64,000 nucleotides of DNA from Caulifigura coniformis (lineage in GTDB: Bacteria; Planctomycetota; Planctomycetia; Planctomycetales; Planctomycetaceae): NCBI RefSeq assembly GCF_007745175.1, contig NZ_CP036271.1:2376154-2440153 (forward strand). The letters are read 5' to 3'. A program made the position numbers and the translations under genes. This document shows positions 34,241 through 43,073 of the stretch, piece by piece (position 1 is the first letter of the stretch; every line of letters starts with the position of its first letter). The notes below the pieces were generated by a model. It saw only the letters and a program-made list of their open reading frames with translations, searched no databases and was not told the origin of the DNA.

Positions 34241-34287
34241 TCGGTCTACGGAACCGAAGGTTGGAGGTTCGAGCCCTCCGGGGTGTA
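34241..34287 (+). tRNA. Truncated tRNA-Arg(ACG), 3' half only; att site
   Basis: The anticodon stem TCGGT/ACCGA (34241-34245, 34253-34257) encloses the loop CTACGGA with anticodon ACG. Then follow variable AGGTT, T-arm GGAGG-TTCGAGC-CCTCC (34263-34279), the 3' acceptor strand GGGGTGT and discriminator A (34287), then CCT instead of CCA. The pattern matches bacterial tRNA-Arg(ACG). No D-arm or 5' acceptor strand (expected ACACCCC) exists upstream, so this is not a working gene but a displaced 3' end left by integration at a tRNA gene. Confidence 0.85.
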
Positions 34288-34291
34288 CCTA

Positions 34292-34325
34292 GGGCCGCAA
34301 CGACATACGTCGAGCGGCCCTTTTT
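34292..34325 (+). terminator. Rho-independent terminator after the tRNA-Arg fragment
   Basis: Stem GGGCCGC / GCGGCCC (34292-34298, 34314-34320) with inner pairing CGAC/GTCG and a five-T run at 34321-34325. Probably the original terminator of the tRNA-Arg transcript, moved together with the 3' half. Confidence 0.85.
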
Positions 34326-34373
34326 GTTGCCCCCAAAGTGTCCCCACTTTTTTTGGGTACCGTTGGGTCCAGG

Positions 34374-34637
34374 TCACGCTGCCGGAGCTTCTGGCCCGGC
34401 GTTCACCGGCTTCCCCAGGAGACGCTGCAGGACAGCCGCATCTTGCTGGATGTCGCCGGGGGCATAGTGCTTCCGAGTCGTCTCCCAGGATGAGTGCCGC
34501 ATCACCCGGCAGATCACCAACGGGGGGGCCCCCGCGTCCCGCATGCGTTCCCCGCATGACCGGCGATGAGCATGAGCTGACGCGTACTTCGTTGGCCGTC
34601 CGGTCCGTTCGTCAGCCGGGCCGACGTTCAACTGCAC
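34374..34637 (-). pseudogene. C-terminal fragment of a tyrosine recombinase (integrase)
   Basis: 87 codons remain. They hold the catalytic C-terminus: ASAHAHRRSCGERMRDAG (HxxR box), PPLVICRVMRHSSWETTRKH (the second His) and KHYAPGD (nucleophilic Tyr). The N-terminal core-binding domain and the first catalytic Arg are gone. It stands 50 bp right of the tRNA-Arg fragment, the usual place of an integrase relative to its att site. Confidence 0.8.
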
Positions 34638-34816
34638 CCGGTTCCGGGTCGCTCCTGCCAGCTTTTCACGAGCTTGAAACGGATTTCGGAGCGATCGAAC
34701 TGGATCGAAGGCGTCATGCTGAGGGCGCGACGAATCCGGTTGTCGTCCTCGCGCACGGCGATGATGCCTTCGACCGTCTGTCCGGCTTCGGCCAACGCCT
34801 CCTGAACGTACTCCAT
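34628..34816 (-). pseudogene. Gene tail remnant resembling PD-(D/E)XK (NucS/DUF91-like) proteins
   Basis: Leftward frame from the ATG at 34816: MEYVQEALAEAGQTVEGIIA, then REDDNRIRRALSMTPSIQFD and IRFKLVKSWQER. The pattern GIIxxxExDxRxxxALxxxPxI then strand FxLVK is like the C-terminus of NucS/DUF91-type nuclease proteins. The upstream part of the frame lies in dnaE2 antisense and is not real. Only a tail remains, between the integrase fragment and dnaE2. Family assignment is tentative. Confidence 0.4.
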
Positions 34817-34848
34817 GAAGTGGAGTGTCTGTCGCCGGGGCAGTCGAG

Positions 34849-37800
34849 CTACCGAAAATCCCGCGACTTCGGCAGAGCCGACTCGATCCAGCCTGACAAA
34901 TCCTCGATCCGGTCGACGATCACGTGAATCACGCCATGCTGCCGTTGCACCATGCCGCGGGCGAGCATCAGCCTGGACGTACGTGCTGGCTTGTGGAATC
35001 GTTCCCACGTCCCGGCGTGGACGAGAAGATTGACGTGCCCGCATTCGTCTTCCAGCGTGCAGAATGTAATCCCGCTCGCGGTTCCCGGCCGTTGCCGCAG
35101 AAGCACCAGGCCCGCGACCTTCACCCGTCGATCCTCGGGCCAATCGGCCAGGCCGCTCGATGGTGTGACCCCGAGGTTGTCGAGTTCATGCCGCAGGAAA
35201 GTCAGCGGGTGATTGCGAAGCGACAGCCCGGTCGTGCGATAATCGGCCAGCACATGGTCCCATGCGTGCATCTGCCCCAGCGGCGGGGTCGGTGCATCAT
35301 CGGCTTGAAACTCCAGGGGGCCGGAGGCAGCCTGTTCGAGGGCTTGCCAATAGCCCTGGCGACGATCGAGCTGGAGCGAACCGAACGCATCCGCTTGAGC
35401 CAGGCGGGCAAGGACCGGCCGGCCCAGGTGTGTTCGCTGTCGGAATTCCGCGAGCGAGCGAAAGGGGCCGGACGAGCGCGCCGCCATGATCTGCTCGACA
35501 GCCTTGGCCGGCATGCCGCTCACCATGCAGAAGCCGAGGCGGACGGCCGCCTGGCCGGAACCGGCAGGCTTTTCGAGCGTGCATTCCCAACTGCTCGCAT
35601 TCACGTCGACGGGATGCACGGCCACGCCGTGCTGACGGGCATCCGAGACGAGTTGGGCCGGTGCATAGAAACCCATCGGCTGGGCATTGAGGATCGCCGC
35701 CAAGAACGCATCGGGGAAATAACACTTGAGCCAGGACGAGACGTAGACGAGCAGCGCAAATGACGCGGCGTGGCTTTCCGGGAAGCCGTAGCTTCCGAAC
35801 CCTTCGAGCTGCCGGTACAGGCGCTCGGCATAGTCCGCGTCATAGCCCTTCATCAGCATGCCGGCGATGAGCTTGGTCTTGAACGGACCCAGGCCCCCTT
35901 TTCTCTTCCACGCCGCCATCGCCCTTCGGAGTTGGTCCGACTCGCCTGGCGTGAAGCCCGCCGCGACGACGGCCAGCTTCATGGCCTGTTCCTGGAAGAG
36001 CGGCACGCCCAGCGTCTTGCTCAGCACACGCTCAACCTCCCTGCTGGGATAGGTGATCTTCTCCTCGCCGCAGCGGCGCTTGAGATAGGGATGCACCATG
36101 TCGCCCTGAATGGGCCCCGGCCTGACAATCGCCACTTCGATCACCAGGTCGTAGAACTCTTTGGGCTTGAGCCGCGGCAGCATCGCCATCTGAGCCCGGG
36201 ATTCGATCTGGAAGACGCCGAGCGTATCTGCCCGCTGGATCATCCGGTACACGGCCGCATCTTCCTTCGGCACGTTCGCGAGCGTCAGCTCTCGTCCATA
36301 AGTGTGTTCGATGAGCTGGAACGCCTTCCGAATCGCGGTCAGCATTCCGAGCGCCAGGCAATCCACTTTCAGGATGCCCAGTTCGTCCAGGTCATCCTTA
36401 TCCCATTGGATGACCGTCCTGCCCGGCATGCTCGCATTCTCAATGGGGACCAGTTCGCAGAGCGGCCGATGCGACAGCACCATGCCGCCCACGTGCTGGC
36501 TGAGGTGTCGCGGAAAGCCCAGGAGATCCTTCAGCAGAAACTTGAACTGCCGCATGATCCGGGAGCCCGGATCGACGCCGGCCTCGTGGAAGCGCCGGTC
36601 AAAGGTGCTGGCATCCTCGGCATAATGCTCCATCACTCCGGCCATCCGGCCGGCCTGGTCGAGCGACATGCCCATGGCTTTGCCGATGTCGCGGACGGCC
36701 GAGCGATGCCTGTAGGTGATGAGTTCGGCCGTCATGCCCGCCCGTTCGCGGCCGTATTTCTCGTAGACGTACTGGATCACTTCCTCGCGGCGTTCATGCT
36801 CGAAGTCGATATCGATGTCGGGCGCTTCGCCGCGTTCTTTGGAGATGAACCGCTCGAACAGCACGTCGATCTGCTCGGGATCGACCGAGGTCACTTCCAG
36901 GCAGTAACACACCACCGAATTGGCGGCCGAGCCCCGCCCCTGGCAGAGAATGTTCCGACTGCGGGCGAACCGCACGAGGTCCCACACGGTGAGGAAATAG
37001 GCCTCGTATCTCAACTCGGCGATGAGCGCGAGTTCATGTTCCAGCAGGGTCCGCACCTTGTCCGGGATCCCATCGGGATAACGTTGGCGGGCGCCCTCCC
37101 AGCTCAGTTTCGCCAGATGCTCTCTCGGGGTGACGCCGCGAGGACACAGTTCCTCCGGATAGTCGTATCGCAGCTCGTCGAGGCTGAAATGGCAGCGGCC
37201 GGCGATCTCCAGCGTCCGTTCAATCGCCTCTGGCGCGGCCGCAAAGAGCTGCCGCATCTGGCCCGAGGATTTCAGGTGCCGCTCGGCATTGGGGAAAATG
37301 CGGGGGCCCAGTTCAGAGACCTTGCAGCGGTGCCGGATCGCAGTGAGGACATTCTGCAGATAGCAGCGTTTCGGGTCGTGATAATGCACGTCGTTGCTGG
37401 CGACGAGCGGCAGATGCGTCGCCCGCGACAGCTCCTGAAACCGCTCCAGCCGCCAGGCATCGTCCGGACCGTGATGCAATTCGCCGAACAGGTACCCGCG
37501 ATCGCCGAAGATGTCGTGGCAGAAGGAGAGCGGCGACGTGTCTTCACTCAGTGGTGACGACACCGCCAGGCCGAGCAGTCCATCAGCGTGATTGGCAACG
37601 TCGTCCAGGCTCAGCAGACACTCGCCTTTCTTCGTCCGCCGGCAACCCAGCGTGAGCAGCCGACAGAGATTCGCATAGGCGCTTCGATCCGTGGCGAGCA
37701 GCACGAGCGATGGACCGTCCTGTGGCGCGATTTCCGCGCCGATCAGGAGCGTGAGGCCCGTGCGCTTCGCAGCCGCATGAGCGCGGACGACACCGGCCAC

Positions 37801-38007
37801 GCTGTTGCGATCCGTGATGGCGAGGGCCGCGTAGTCGAGTTCCGTCGCCCGGTTCACCAACTCGTCCGGATGCGACGCTCCTTCCAGAAAGGAGAAGTTG
37901 GTTTTGCAATGCAACTCGGCGTATGGAATCCCGGAGCCTGCAGACGCCGCCAGATGAGGCGACACCGTGACATAGGGACGTTCTTTTTCCCGCGGAAGCT
38001 CGGGCAT
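34849..38007 (-). CDS. dnaE2: Error-prone DNA polymerase DnaE2 (ImuC)
   Basis: 1052 residues, the C-family polymerase of the SOS mutasome. The PHP domain is at the N-terminus (ELHCKTNFSFLEGASHPDEL near 29-48). Palm motifs include the catalytic PDIDIDFEHERREEVI near 398-413 and GQGRGSAANSVVCYCL near 349-364; the HhH and OB-fold parts follow (RPVLARLAQADAFGSL near 874; VKVAGLVLLRQRPGTA near 962). Length fits DnaE2 (about 1050) rather than DnaE1 (about 1150). It is the last gene of the leftward imuA-imuB-dnaE2 operon, starting 3 bp after the imuB stop. The C-terminus abuts the integration border. Confidence 0.96.
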   Translation of the reverse strand: MPELPREKERPYVTVSPHLAASAGSGIPYAELHCKTNFSFLEGASHPDELVNRATELDYAALAITDRNSVAGVVRAHAAAKRTGLTLLIGAEIAPQDGPSLVLLATDRSAYANLCRLLTLGCRRTKKGECLLSLDDVANHADGLLGLAVSSPLSEDTSPLSFCHDIFGDRGYLFGELHHGPDDAWRLERFQELSRATHLPLVASNDVHYHDPKRCYLQNVLTAIRHRCKVSELGPRIFPNAERHLKSSGQMRQLFAAAPEAIERTLEIAGRCHFSLDELRYDYPEELCPRGVTPREHLAKLSWEGARQRYPDGIPDKVRTLLEHELALIAELRYEAYFLTVWDLVRFARSRNILCQGRGSAANSVVCYCLEVTSVDPEQIDVLFERFISKERGEAPDIDIDFEHERREEVIQYVYEKYGRERAGMTAELITYRHRSAVRDIGKAMGMSLDQAGRMAGVMEHYAEDASTFDRRFHEAGVDPGSRIMRQFKFLLKDLLGFPRHLSQHVGGMVLSHRPLCELVPIENASMPGRTVIQWDKDDLDELGILKVDCLALGMLTAIRKAFQLIEHTYGRELTLANVPKEDAAVYRMIQRADTLGVFQIESRAQMAMLPRLKPKEFYDLVIEVAIVRPGPIQGDMVHPYLKRRCGEEKITYPSREVERVLSKTLGVPLFQEQAMKLAVVAAGFTPGESDQLRRAMAAWKRKGGLGPFKTKLIAGMLMKGYDADYAERLYRQLEGFGSYGFPESHAASFALLVYVSSWLKCYFPDAFLAAILNAQPMGFYAPAQLVSDARQHGVAVHPVDVNASSWECTLEKPAGSGQAAVRLGFCMVSGMPAKAVEQIMAARSSGPFRSLAEFRQRTHLGRPVLARLAQADAFGSLQLDRRQGYWQALEQAASGPLEFQADDAPTPPLGQMHAWDHVLADYRTTGLSLRNHPLTFLRHELDNLGVTPSSGLADWPEDRRVKVAGLVLLRQRPGTASGITFCTLEDECGHVNLLVHAGTWERFHKPARTSRLMLARGMVQRQHGVIHVIVDRIEDLSGWIESALPKSRDFR

Positions 38008-38010
38008 GGC

Positions 38011-39570
38011 TCAATCGAAGACTCCATTCAGGAACCAGTCTCCTTTCGACGGATCGCGGAAGATCCACAGCCATTCGCCGGTCTCCAGTTCGACGCGGTA
38101 ATACTCCCGGTGGCACTGAAGTCGTTCCCACCAGCCGGTCTCGATCCATTCCGGTCCCCACCAGCGCGTGACCGAACGGAGCTGGTCCTTCCATCTCACC
38201 CGCTGGGGTGGGCCGTCCGGCACCACCGACCAGACGATGAGGCCAGCCGGCGCCAGCAGCGTCGCGGGTCGCTCCCAGGGCAAGGACGGTGTGATCTTCG
38301 GAGTGGAGAATCTGTTCGGCCGCGCGGCTTTCGTTGAAACCGCATCGATCCACGGTGACACAGCGACACTGAACTCCGGCTGGGCATCGGGAGAGAGCGA
38401 CGCTCGCAACACCGCATCCCTCCCCAGGCGGCTGCTCAGCCGCTCGATCAACCGCTCCACGTCCTGGCATGAAGCCGACTGAAGGCCATTGTCGAATAAC
38501 GTTCCGGGCCGATCGGTAGGCGCCATCGTCCGGGTGGCTTCCATCCAGACGCTGTGAACCGATCCGGGAAACGGCCGCTGCTCCCATTGAAGCACGAGAA
38601 GATTCAGCACATGCCTGGCGTCTTCTGCCGGGCGGACCAGCTCGACGGTATAAGTTTCACGTCGCTGGCCCGCGGCTTCGAATCGGCACAGGCATTGAAG
38701 CAGGCCGATGCCGCGATACCGGCAGACATCAAGAACGTCGGTGAGCAGCTGACCGCAAATGATCTCCAGGGCCGCCTGATCGCAGGTCGCCTCTTCGGAC
38801 GCCCATCTTGCAACGATCGGCTCGGGCTCACGAACGGGAATCAGCAACTCCGGATCAATGCCGAGCGCCTGGCGAATCCGTTGAACGACGATTGGCTCGA
38901 ATCGCGAGGCCAGTTCCGCCCTGGCGAACCGGAGCAACTGTCCGACGTCCTCAATCCCGAGTCCACCCAGGGTGTGAAGGGCATCGCCAGGCAGTCGCAA
39001 AGCAGCGAGCGGGAGTCGCGTGAGGGAAGATTCGGTCGCTCCGCTCGGAACGGTGACGATGCTCCGGCTGGCATAGTGGGCCAGCGCCCAGGCCGCCCCC
39101 ACCGTGTCGGCCACGGCGCAGCGGAGCCTCCATTCTTTCGCCCTGAAGAGCCGGACAAGCGCCCGCACGAGCAATGGCTCGCCGCCGAACAGATGCTCGC
39201 AGCCATCAAGATCCAGAAACAGGCATTCCGGCCGCTCGCCCTCTTCCATCGCCGTCATCGGACTGAAGCGTTCCCGGCATCGAAGTGCCAGCTCATGCAG
39301 GCATTGACGATCGACCTCCGGCTCCATCGGAAGCAGCAGGATGCTCCCTTGTCCTTTCAGTAAAGGATGGCCGGCGAGAATCTCCGCCTCCGCCCGCGAC
39401 ATGCCGGGCCGCAGGCCAAGCCGGCTGGCGGCAGGCGAACAAACGGCGAGCCGCTCGCCTCGAGGCGTGGTTTCCAGCAGGGCGAGCGGACGGCGCCTAG
39501 CTTCCGGTCGCTCGGAGCGCAACCGCTGGATCGGCCAGAGCGGGAGCCAGACGCACAGGATTCGCGGCAT
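38011..39570 (-). CDS. imuB: Y-family polymerase-like mutasome protein ImuB
   Basis: The start is taken at the ATG at 39570, whose product begins MPRILCVWLPLWPIQRL, the usual ImuB N-terminus; the frame stays open to 39684 without support. 519 residues. It has the Y-family layout: a palm (ECLFLDLDGCEHLFGG near 140-155), a thumb with HhH-like LGIEDVGQLLRFARAEL near 228-244, and a little-finger region. ImuB lacks the catalytic acidic residues of true Pol IV/V and serves as a clamp-binding hub linking ImuA and DnaE2. The 5' end overlaps imuA by about 74 bp. Confidence 0.92.
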   Translation of the reverse strand: MPRILCVWLPLWPIQRLRSERPEARRRPLALLETTPRGERLAVCSPAASRLGLRPGMSRAEAEILAGHPLLKGQGSILLLPMEPEVDRQCLHELALRCRERFSPMTAMEEGERPECLFLDLDGCEHLFGGEPLLVRALVRLFRAKEWRLRCAVADTVGAAWALAHYASRSIVTVPSGATESSLTRLPLAALRLPGDALHTLGGLGIEDVGQLLRFARAELASRFEPIVVQRIRQALGIDPELLIPVREPEPIVARWASEEATCDQAALEIICGQLLTDVLDVCRYRGIGLLQCLCRFEAAGQRRETYTVELVRPAEDARHVLNLLVLQWEQRPFPGSVHSVWMEATRTMAPTDRPGTLFDNGLQSASCQDVERLIERLSSRLGRDAVLRASLSPDAQPEFSVAVSPWIDAVSTKAARPNRFSTPKITPSLPWERPATLLAPAGLIVWSVVPDGPPQRVRWKDQLRSVTRWWGPEWIETGWWERLQCHREYYRVELETGEWLWIFRDPSKGDWFLNGVFD

Positions 39571-40234
39571 GGGGACAAAACTCCACGTCTGCGACTCCGC
39601 CGCCAAAATGAGACCGACACCGAACCAGTTCCACACGGAATCGTCGCCCGCGCAGCGGATCTGGGCGGGCATTCGAGGAAACAATCGGCACCGGCATCAC
39701 CCGCCAGCGCACATCCGCCCAGCTCGGCTCCTTCATCGCCCGAGCGGGCCGTACCAGCAAGCCGAGTCCGCCCCCATGCTCCGCAGCGACCTGCAATCGC
39801 CGAAGCGCGACCGACGACGTCTCGGGAAGCCATCCCAGGCAAGCGGCCATACCGGGACAGCGGAGCGATTGCTCCCAGGCCCATAATGCGTCGGCAGAAC
39901 TTGAGGGGCGGATCAGCACCGCCCGCTCCAGCGGAATGCCCCATCCCGGCAGGCAGGCCGGATAAACCTGCCGCTTCGGATCGATGATCGCGACGACCGA
40001 AGCAGCGCGGGACTTCATCGCCTGTGAAGCCGCCAGCAGGGCGAAAGTGAGTCCGCCTTCTGCGGCATGGGAGAGCCATTCGGTGAGCCCCCCGGCTTTC
40101 AATCCCCTGTTGGGCAGCAACTGGTCGAGGGCCGACGCCCCCGTGGACGAATGGCCTTCCGAGATGGCGCGAACCGCCTGCCGGCGTTGGAGCTCGTGGG
40201 CAAGCGCGCTCAGGACATGGTTCGGAGTGGCCAT
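39497..40234 (-). CDS. imuA: ImuA, RecA/SulA-like mutasome protein
   Basis: The start is taken at the ATG at 40234 (MATPNHVLSALAHELQRRQA); an upstream ATG (40252) and GTG (40258) are possible. 245 residues with a RecA-like core: LKAGGLTEWLSHAAEGGLTFALLA where the P-loop region lies, ASVVAIIDPKRQVYP as a Walker B-like strand, and RAVLIRPSSSADALWAWEQSLRC. The Walker A is degenerate, as in other ImuA proteins. It interacts with ImuB and DnaE2 in damage-induced mutagenesis. It is the first gene of the mutasome operon, divergent from an SRAP gene. Confidence 0.9.
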   Translation of the reverse strand: MATPNHVLSALAHELQRRQAVRAISEGHSSTGASALDQLLPNRGLKAGGLTEWLSHAAEGGLTFALLAASQAMKSRAASVVAIIDPKRQVYPACLPGWGIPLERAVLIRPSSSADALWAWEQSLRCPGMAACLGWLPETSSVALRRLQVAAEHGGGLGLLVRPARAMKEPSWADVRWRVMPVPIVSSNARPDPLRGRRFRVELVRCRSHFGGGVADVEFCPHAANPVRLAPALADPAVALRATGS

Positions 40235-40242
40235 GCGATTAA

Positions 40243-40264
40243 GTGTACACATGAACACGTTTCA
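40243..40264. promoter_or_regulatory. Inverted repeats in the imuA/SRAP divergent promoter, candidate SOS operator
   Basis: GTGT and ACAC arms separated by 8 bp (40243-40258) overlap a second weak palindrome, TGAAC-ACG-TTTCA (40252-40264). This is the only clear dyad between the two DNA-damage genes, so it could be a LexA-type site. The planctomycete LexA box is not known to me. Confidence 0.35.
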
Positions 40265-40328
40265 CGCAACCGCTCATCCGCCAATCGCAGTTCCGCCCGG
40301 CTCCCGTCCGGCCGCTACAATCCCGATC

Positions 40329-41006
40329 ATGTGCGCCCGCTATAACTTGCGAATCTCGCCGCAGAAGCTCGCCGAGATCTTTGGCGTCGTCCGCAGCGTC
40401 GAGTACCAGCCTCGCTTCAACATCGCCCCGACGCAGACCGTCGTGGCCATTCGCGAGCAGAACGGCGAGCGCGTGGCGACGAATATGCGCTGGGGACTCG
40501 TCCCGTCCTGGAGCAAGGACCCGAAGGCCGGCAAGCCCCTCATCGTCGCTCGCGCCGAAACCGTCGCGACGACCAATGCGTTTCGGTCTGCCTTCAAGCA
40601 CCGGCGCTGCCTGATCCCCGCGACCGGCTTCTATGAATGGGAGCATCGCGGAAAAGAGAAGCTGCCCTACAACATCCATCTGCCCGGCGACGAGCCCTTC
40701 GCCTTTGCGGGGATCTGGGAGACGTGGAACGGCGGCAATCAGCCGCTCGAATCCTGTGCCCACATCACGACCGAACCCAACTCAGACATGGCGTGGCTGA
40801 AGGATCGCATGTCGGTGATCCTGCATCGCGACGACTGGCCGGCCTGGCTCGATCCGGAAATTCGGGAGCCGGAGCCGTTGCTCTCACTGCTGCATCCGTG
40901 GCAAGGCACGCGGCTCGAACTGCAACCGCTCGATCCCGTCATCAATAGTTCAAAGATCGAGGGCGAGCAGTTTTTCCGGCCGCTCGACACTCCGGCCTCC
41001 GGCTGA
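40329..41006 (+). CDS. SOS response-associated peptidase / abasic-site protein (SRAP, YedK/HMCES)
   Basis: The start is the ATG at 40329 so that Cys is residue 2, as required: the SRAP Cys2 forms the thiazolidine crosslink to abasic sites in single-stranded DNA. 225 residues with the family motifs MCARYNL, PRFNIAPTQ, MRWGLVPSW, ARAETV, HRRCLIPATGFYEWEH (catalytic-type Glu) and HITTEPN...MSVILHRDDWPAWLD with the conserved His. It protects abasic sites during replication. Divergent from imuABC, sharing the promoter region, which supports a joint DNA-damage response. Confidence 0.95.
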   Translation: MCARYNLRISPQKLAEIFGVVRSVEYQPRFNIAPTQTVVAIREQNGERVATNMRWGLVPSWSKDPKAGKPLIVARAETVATTNAFRSAFKHRRCLIPATGFYEWEHRGKEKLPYNIHLPGDEPFAFAGIWETWNGGNQPLESCAHITTEPNSDMAWLKDRMSVILHRDDWPAWLDPEIREPEPLLSLLHPWQGTRLELQPLDPVINSSKIEGEQFFRPLDTPASG

Positions 41007-41034
41007 AGGCGCGCCGGACCGGATCGACCGCCGT

Positions 41035-42480
41035 CTACGCGGCCCGATCGGCCGGAGCCGTGCTCGTGATCAGCCGGGTCGTCCGCACCGCGGCCTTGCG
41101 GCGGCGACCTGAACTCAGGCGGATCGACTGCCGGCGAATGATCTGGATGGCGAGCAGCCTGTGATCGGCCGCGGTCGGTTCTTCGATGCGGCTCACGAAA
41201 CGCAGGGTGGTCGCCCGCATCACGGCGCTGGCGCAGAACAGCAGGTGGAAGCCGTTGACGCTCCAGCTGCCGAGCGTCGTATTCCAGCCGTGGAGCGACG
41301 TCAGGATGGCTCCGCAGCTGATCGAGGTCGCACAGCCGACCAGCCCGGCCATCGCCATGCCGGAGGCGATGAACATGGCCCGGTTCCTGGAGGGGGACTG
41401 CTTGAGCAGGAACCCTTCCTGGCCGATCTGGATGCCGATGTTCATCGCGTGATCGACCATGAACGCCGGCGCGAGGAACATGAACGCCAGGTTCGGATCG
41501 CGCGGGGCGAGCAGCAGCACGATCATGTTCAACGGCTTGAACAGGGTGCAGTAGGTCAGCAGCGGCTTGTTGCCGTGACGTTCGGCGAACCGGCCCAGGG
41601 CCGCCGCCGAAAGAGCGCCGCCGATCGCGGAAACAGACCACAGCATCAGCACCTGGAACAGGCTCATCCCGATGTGCTGCAGCAGATACAGGCTGATGAA
41701 CGGGGCGCCGATCATCGCCGCGAAGTGCCACATGCAGGCGTACTTGATGAACGACCGGAATGCCGAGTTCCGGAACGGTTCCAGGAACACCTGCTTCCAG
41801 TTCGCGCTGGCGGCCGGGTTGACCGGCGGTTCCTCGATCCTGAGGAACAGGCAGAGGTCGATCACGCCGACAATCGAAGCGAGAATGCACAGGTGGGTGT
41901 AGCTCTGCTGGATCGTCATCCCGGACAGCGCGACATACAGCGCGCAGGTCGCGAGACTGGCGGAGATCGTCCAGTTCATCCACCGCTGGCGGATGCCCCA
42001 GAAATCGCTGAGACCTTCGCGGGGAAGGTAGTCGCCCATCCACGACATCCACAGAGGCGAGCCGAACTGGGCCAGGCCGTGCAGCGCGATGTTCGCGGCG
42101 AGAAACACCCACACCCAGCCGGTGTGGAAGACACCCGGCCAGAAGACCGGAGCCAGCGCGACCGGCACGAGCAGCGTCCGCTGGATCAGCGACAGCCCGA
42201 ACCACAGGGGGCGGCGGTAGCGCAGGCGGTTGGCGGCAAGCCCGGCCAGGAGCTGCATGAACAGCATACCGGTCGGGAGGGCGTTAAAGACGCCGACGTG
42301 GAGACCCGTGCCTCCGAGAGCTCGCGTGTATTGAACCGCTGCTGCTGAGGTGACGATCTGAAGAAACGCAGTGCCCAGGCAGCCGGCGATAATGATCGCG
42401 GTCTGGGCTTTCCGTAAGGGCCACAAGGGAGTCACTCCGATGCCGCATTCATTGCGGCCATTCACATTCGCCATCGCCAC
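41035..42480 (-). CDS. MFS-type transporter
   Basis: 481 residues with about 12 predicted TM helices in two halves (for example AIIIAGCLGTAFLQIVTSAA, ALPTGMLFMQLLAGLAAN, then WVWVFLAANIALHGLA; second half AAMIGAPFISLYLLQHIG and WSVSAIGGALSAAALG). The loop GDYLPREGLSDFWGIRQRWM near 160-180 resembles that of planctomycete and bacterial MFS proteins of unassigned substrate. The C-terminal ~50 residues are basic and cytoplasmic. No operon partner. Substrate unknown. Confidence 0.8.
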   Translation of the reverse strand: MAMANVNGRNECGIGVTPLWPLRKAQTAIIIAGCLGTAFLQIVTSAAAVQYTRALGGTGLHVGVFNALPTGMLFMQLLAGLAANRLRYRRPLWFGLSLIQRTLLVPVALAPVFWPGVFHTGWVWVFLAANIALHGLAQFGSPLWMSWMGDYLPREGLSDFWGIRQRWMNWTISASLATCALYVALSGMTIQQSYTHLCILASIVGVIDLCLFLRIEEPPVNPAASANWKQVFLEPFRNSAFRSFIKYACMWHFAAMIGAPFISLYLLQHIGMSLFQVLMLWSVSAIGGALSAAALGRFAERHGNKPLLTYCTLFKPLNMIVLLLAPRDPNLAFMFLAPAFMVDHAMNIGIQIGQEGFLLKQSPSRNRAMFIASGMAMAGLVGCATSISCGAILTSLHGWNTTLGSWSVNGFHLLFCASAVMRATTLRFVSRIEEPTAADHRLLAIQIIRRQSIRLSSGRRRKAAVRTTRLITSTAPADRAA

Positions 42481-43073
42481 CGTCTTGAGCCGGACCTGGG
42501 CATGACGAATGGGAATATGGATCGTCCGACAGCCGAGTCAGTTCGCACAGATTTGTGCGGGAGCGCGAAGAATTCTCAAGATCCGTGTCTGGCGGACCGT
42601 GGGGAAGGGGGCGGCGACACGAAAACGAAGATCGCCAGGCGTCAAACGCCCTCCGAGCCATCGCCGGCCACTGACCTCCCGCCTGTCTCTTCAAACTCCT
42701 CGGCCGCAGACGACAGGTGCGAGAAGCGCTCTCGCCAGCCTGCCTTTCCCTGATGGAAAGGGTCCCCGATGGGGGCGGGGTTCTCGCAGATCGCGGGCCG
42801 AACCGCAATCGGGGACCACTCAACACCGCGTGCGGCCGACGTCCGCGACATGAAACCCACCTTAAGTTTGGCGGCAACATCATGTTCCGCTGCGGCCGAA
42901 TCTGCCATTCGACAGTCAGCCGGAACCGATCACCTCTCGGGAGGCTCGGGCGGGCGATGTCCAACTGAGCACAGACTGTCGCCGGGCGGTCGCAGGTGGT
43001 CTCCCTCGGTTTGAACGTCGGCAGGGGGAAGACGTAGGCATCCCTCCGGGGTCTGGCCGATTCGAATCGCGAC
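42481..43073. other. Intergenic region, no gene recognised
   Basis: About 590 bp between the MFS gene start and the terminator of the next leftward unit. Frames are open on both strands because the GC is high, but none has a ribosome site with a protein-like sequence. It should contain the MFS promoter. Confidence 0.4.

Noticed and set aside
34241-34287. A functional tRNA-Arg gene
   Set aside because: Only the anticodon arm onward is present; no D-arm or matching 5' acceptor strand exists in the preceding 80 bases.
35770-37557. Rightward open frame of 595 codons
   Set aside because: Antisense of dnaE2; no recognisable domain, and the leftward frame has the catalytic PDIDIDFE and PHP motifs.
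40739-42205. Leftward open frame of 488 codons in another register
   Set aside because: Overlaps the MFS gene and the SRAP gene end; the MFS frame has coherent TM helices and this one does not.
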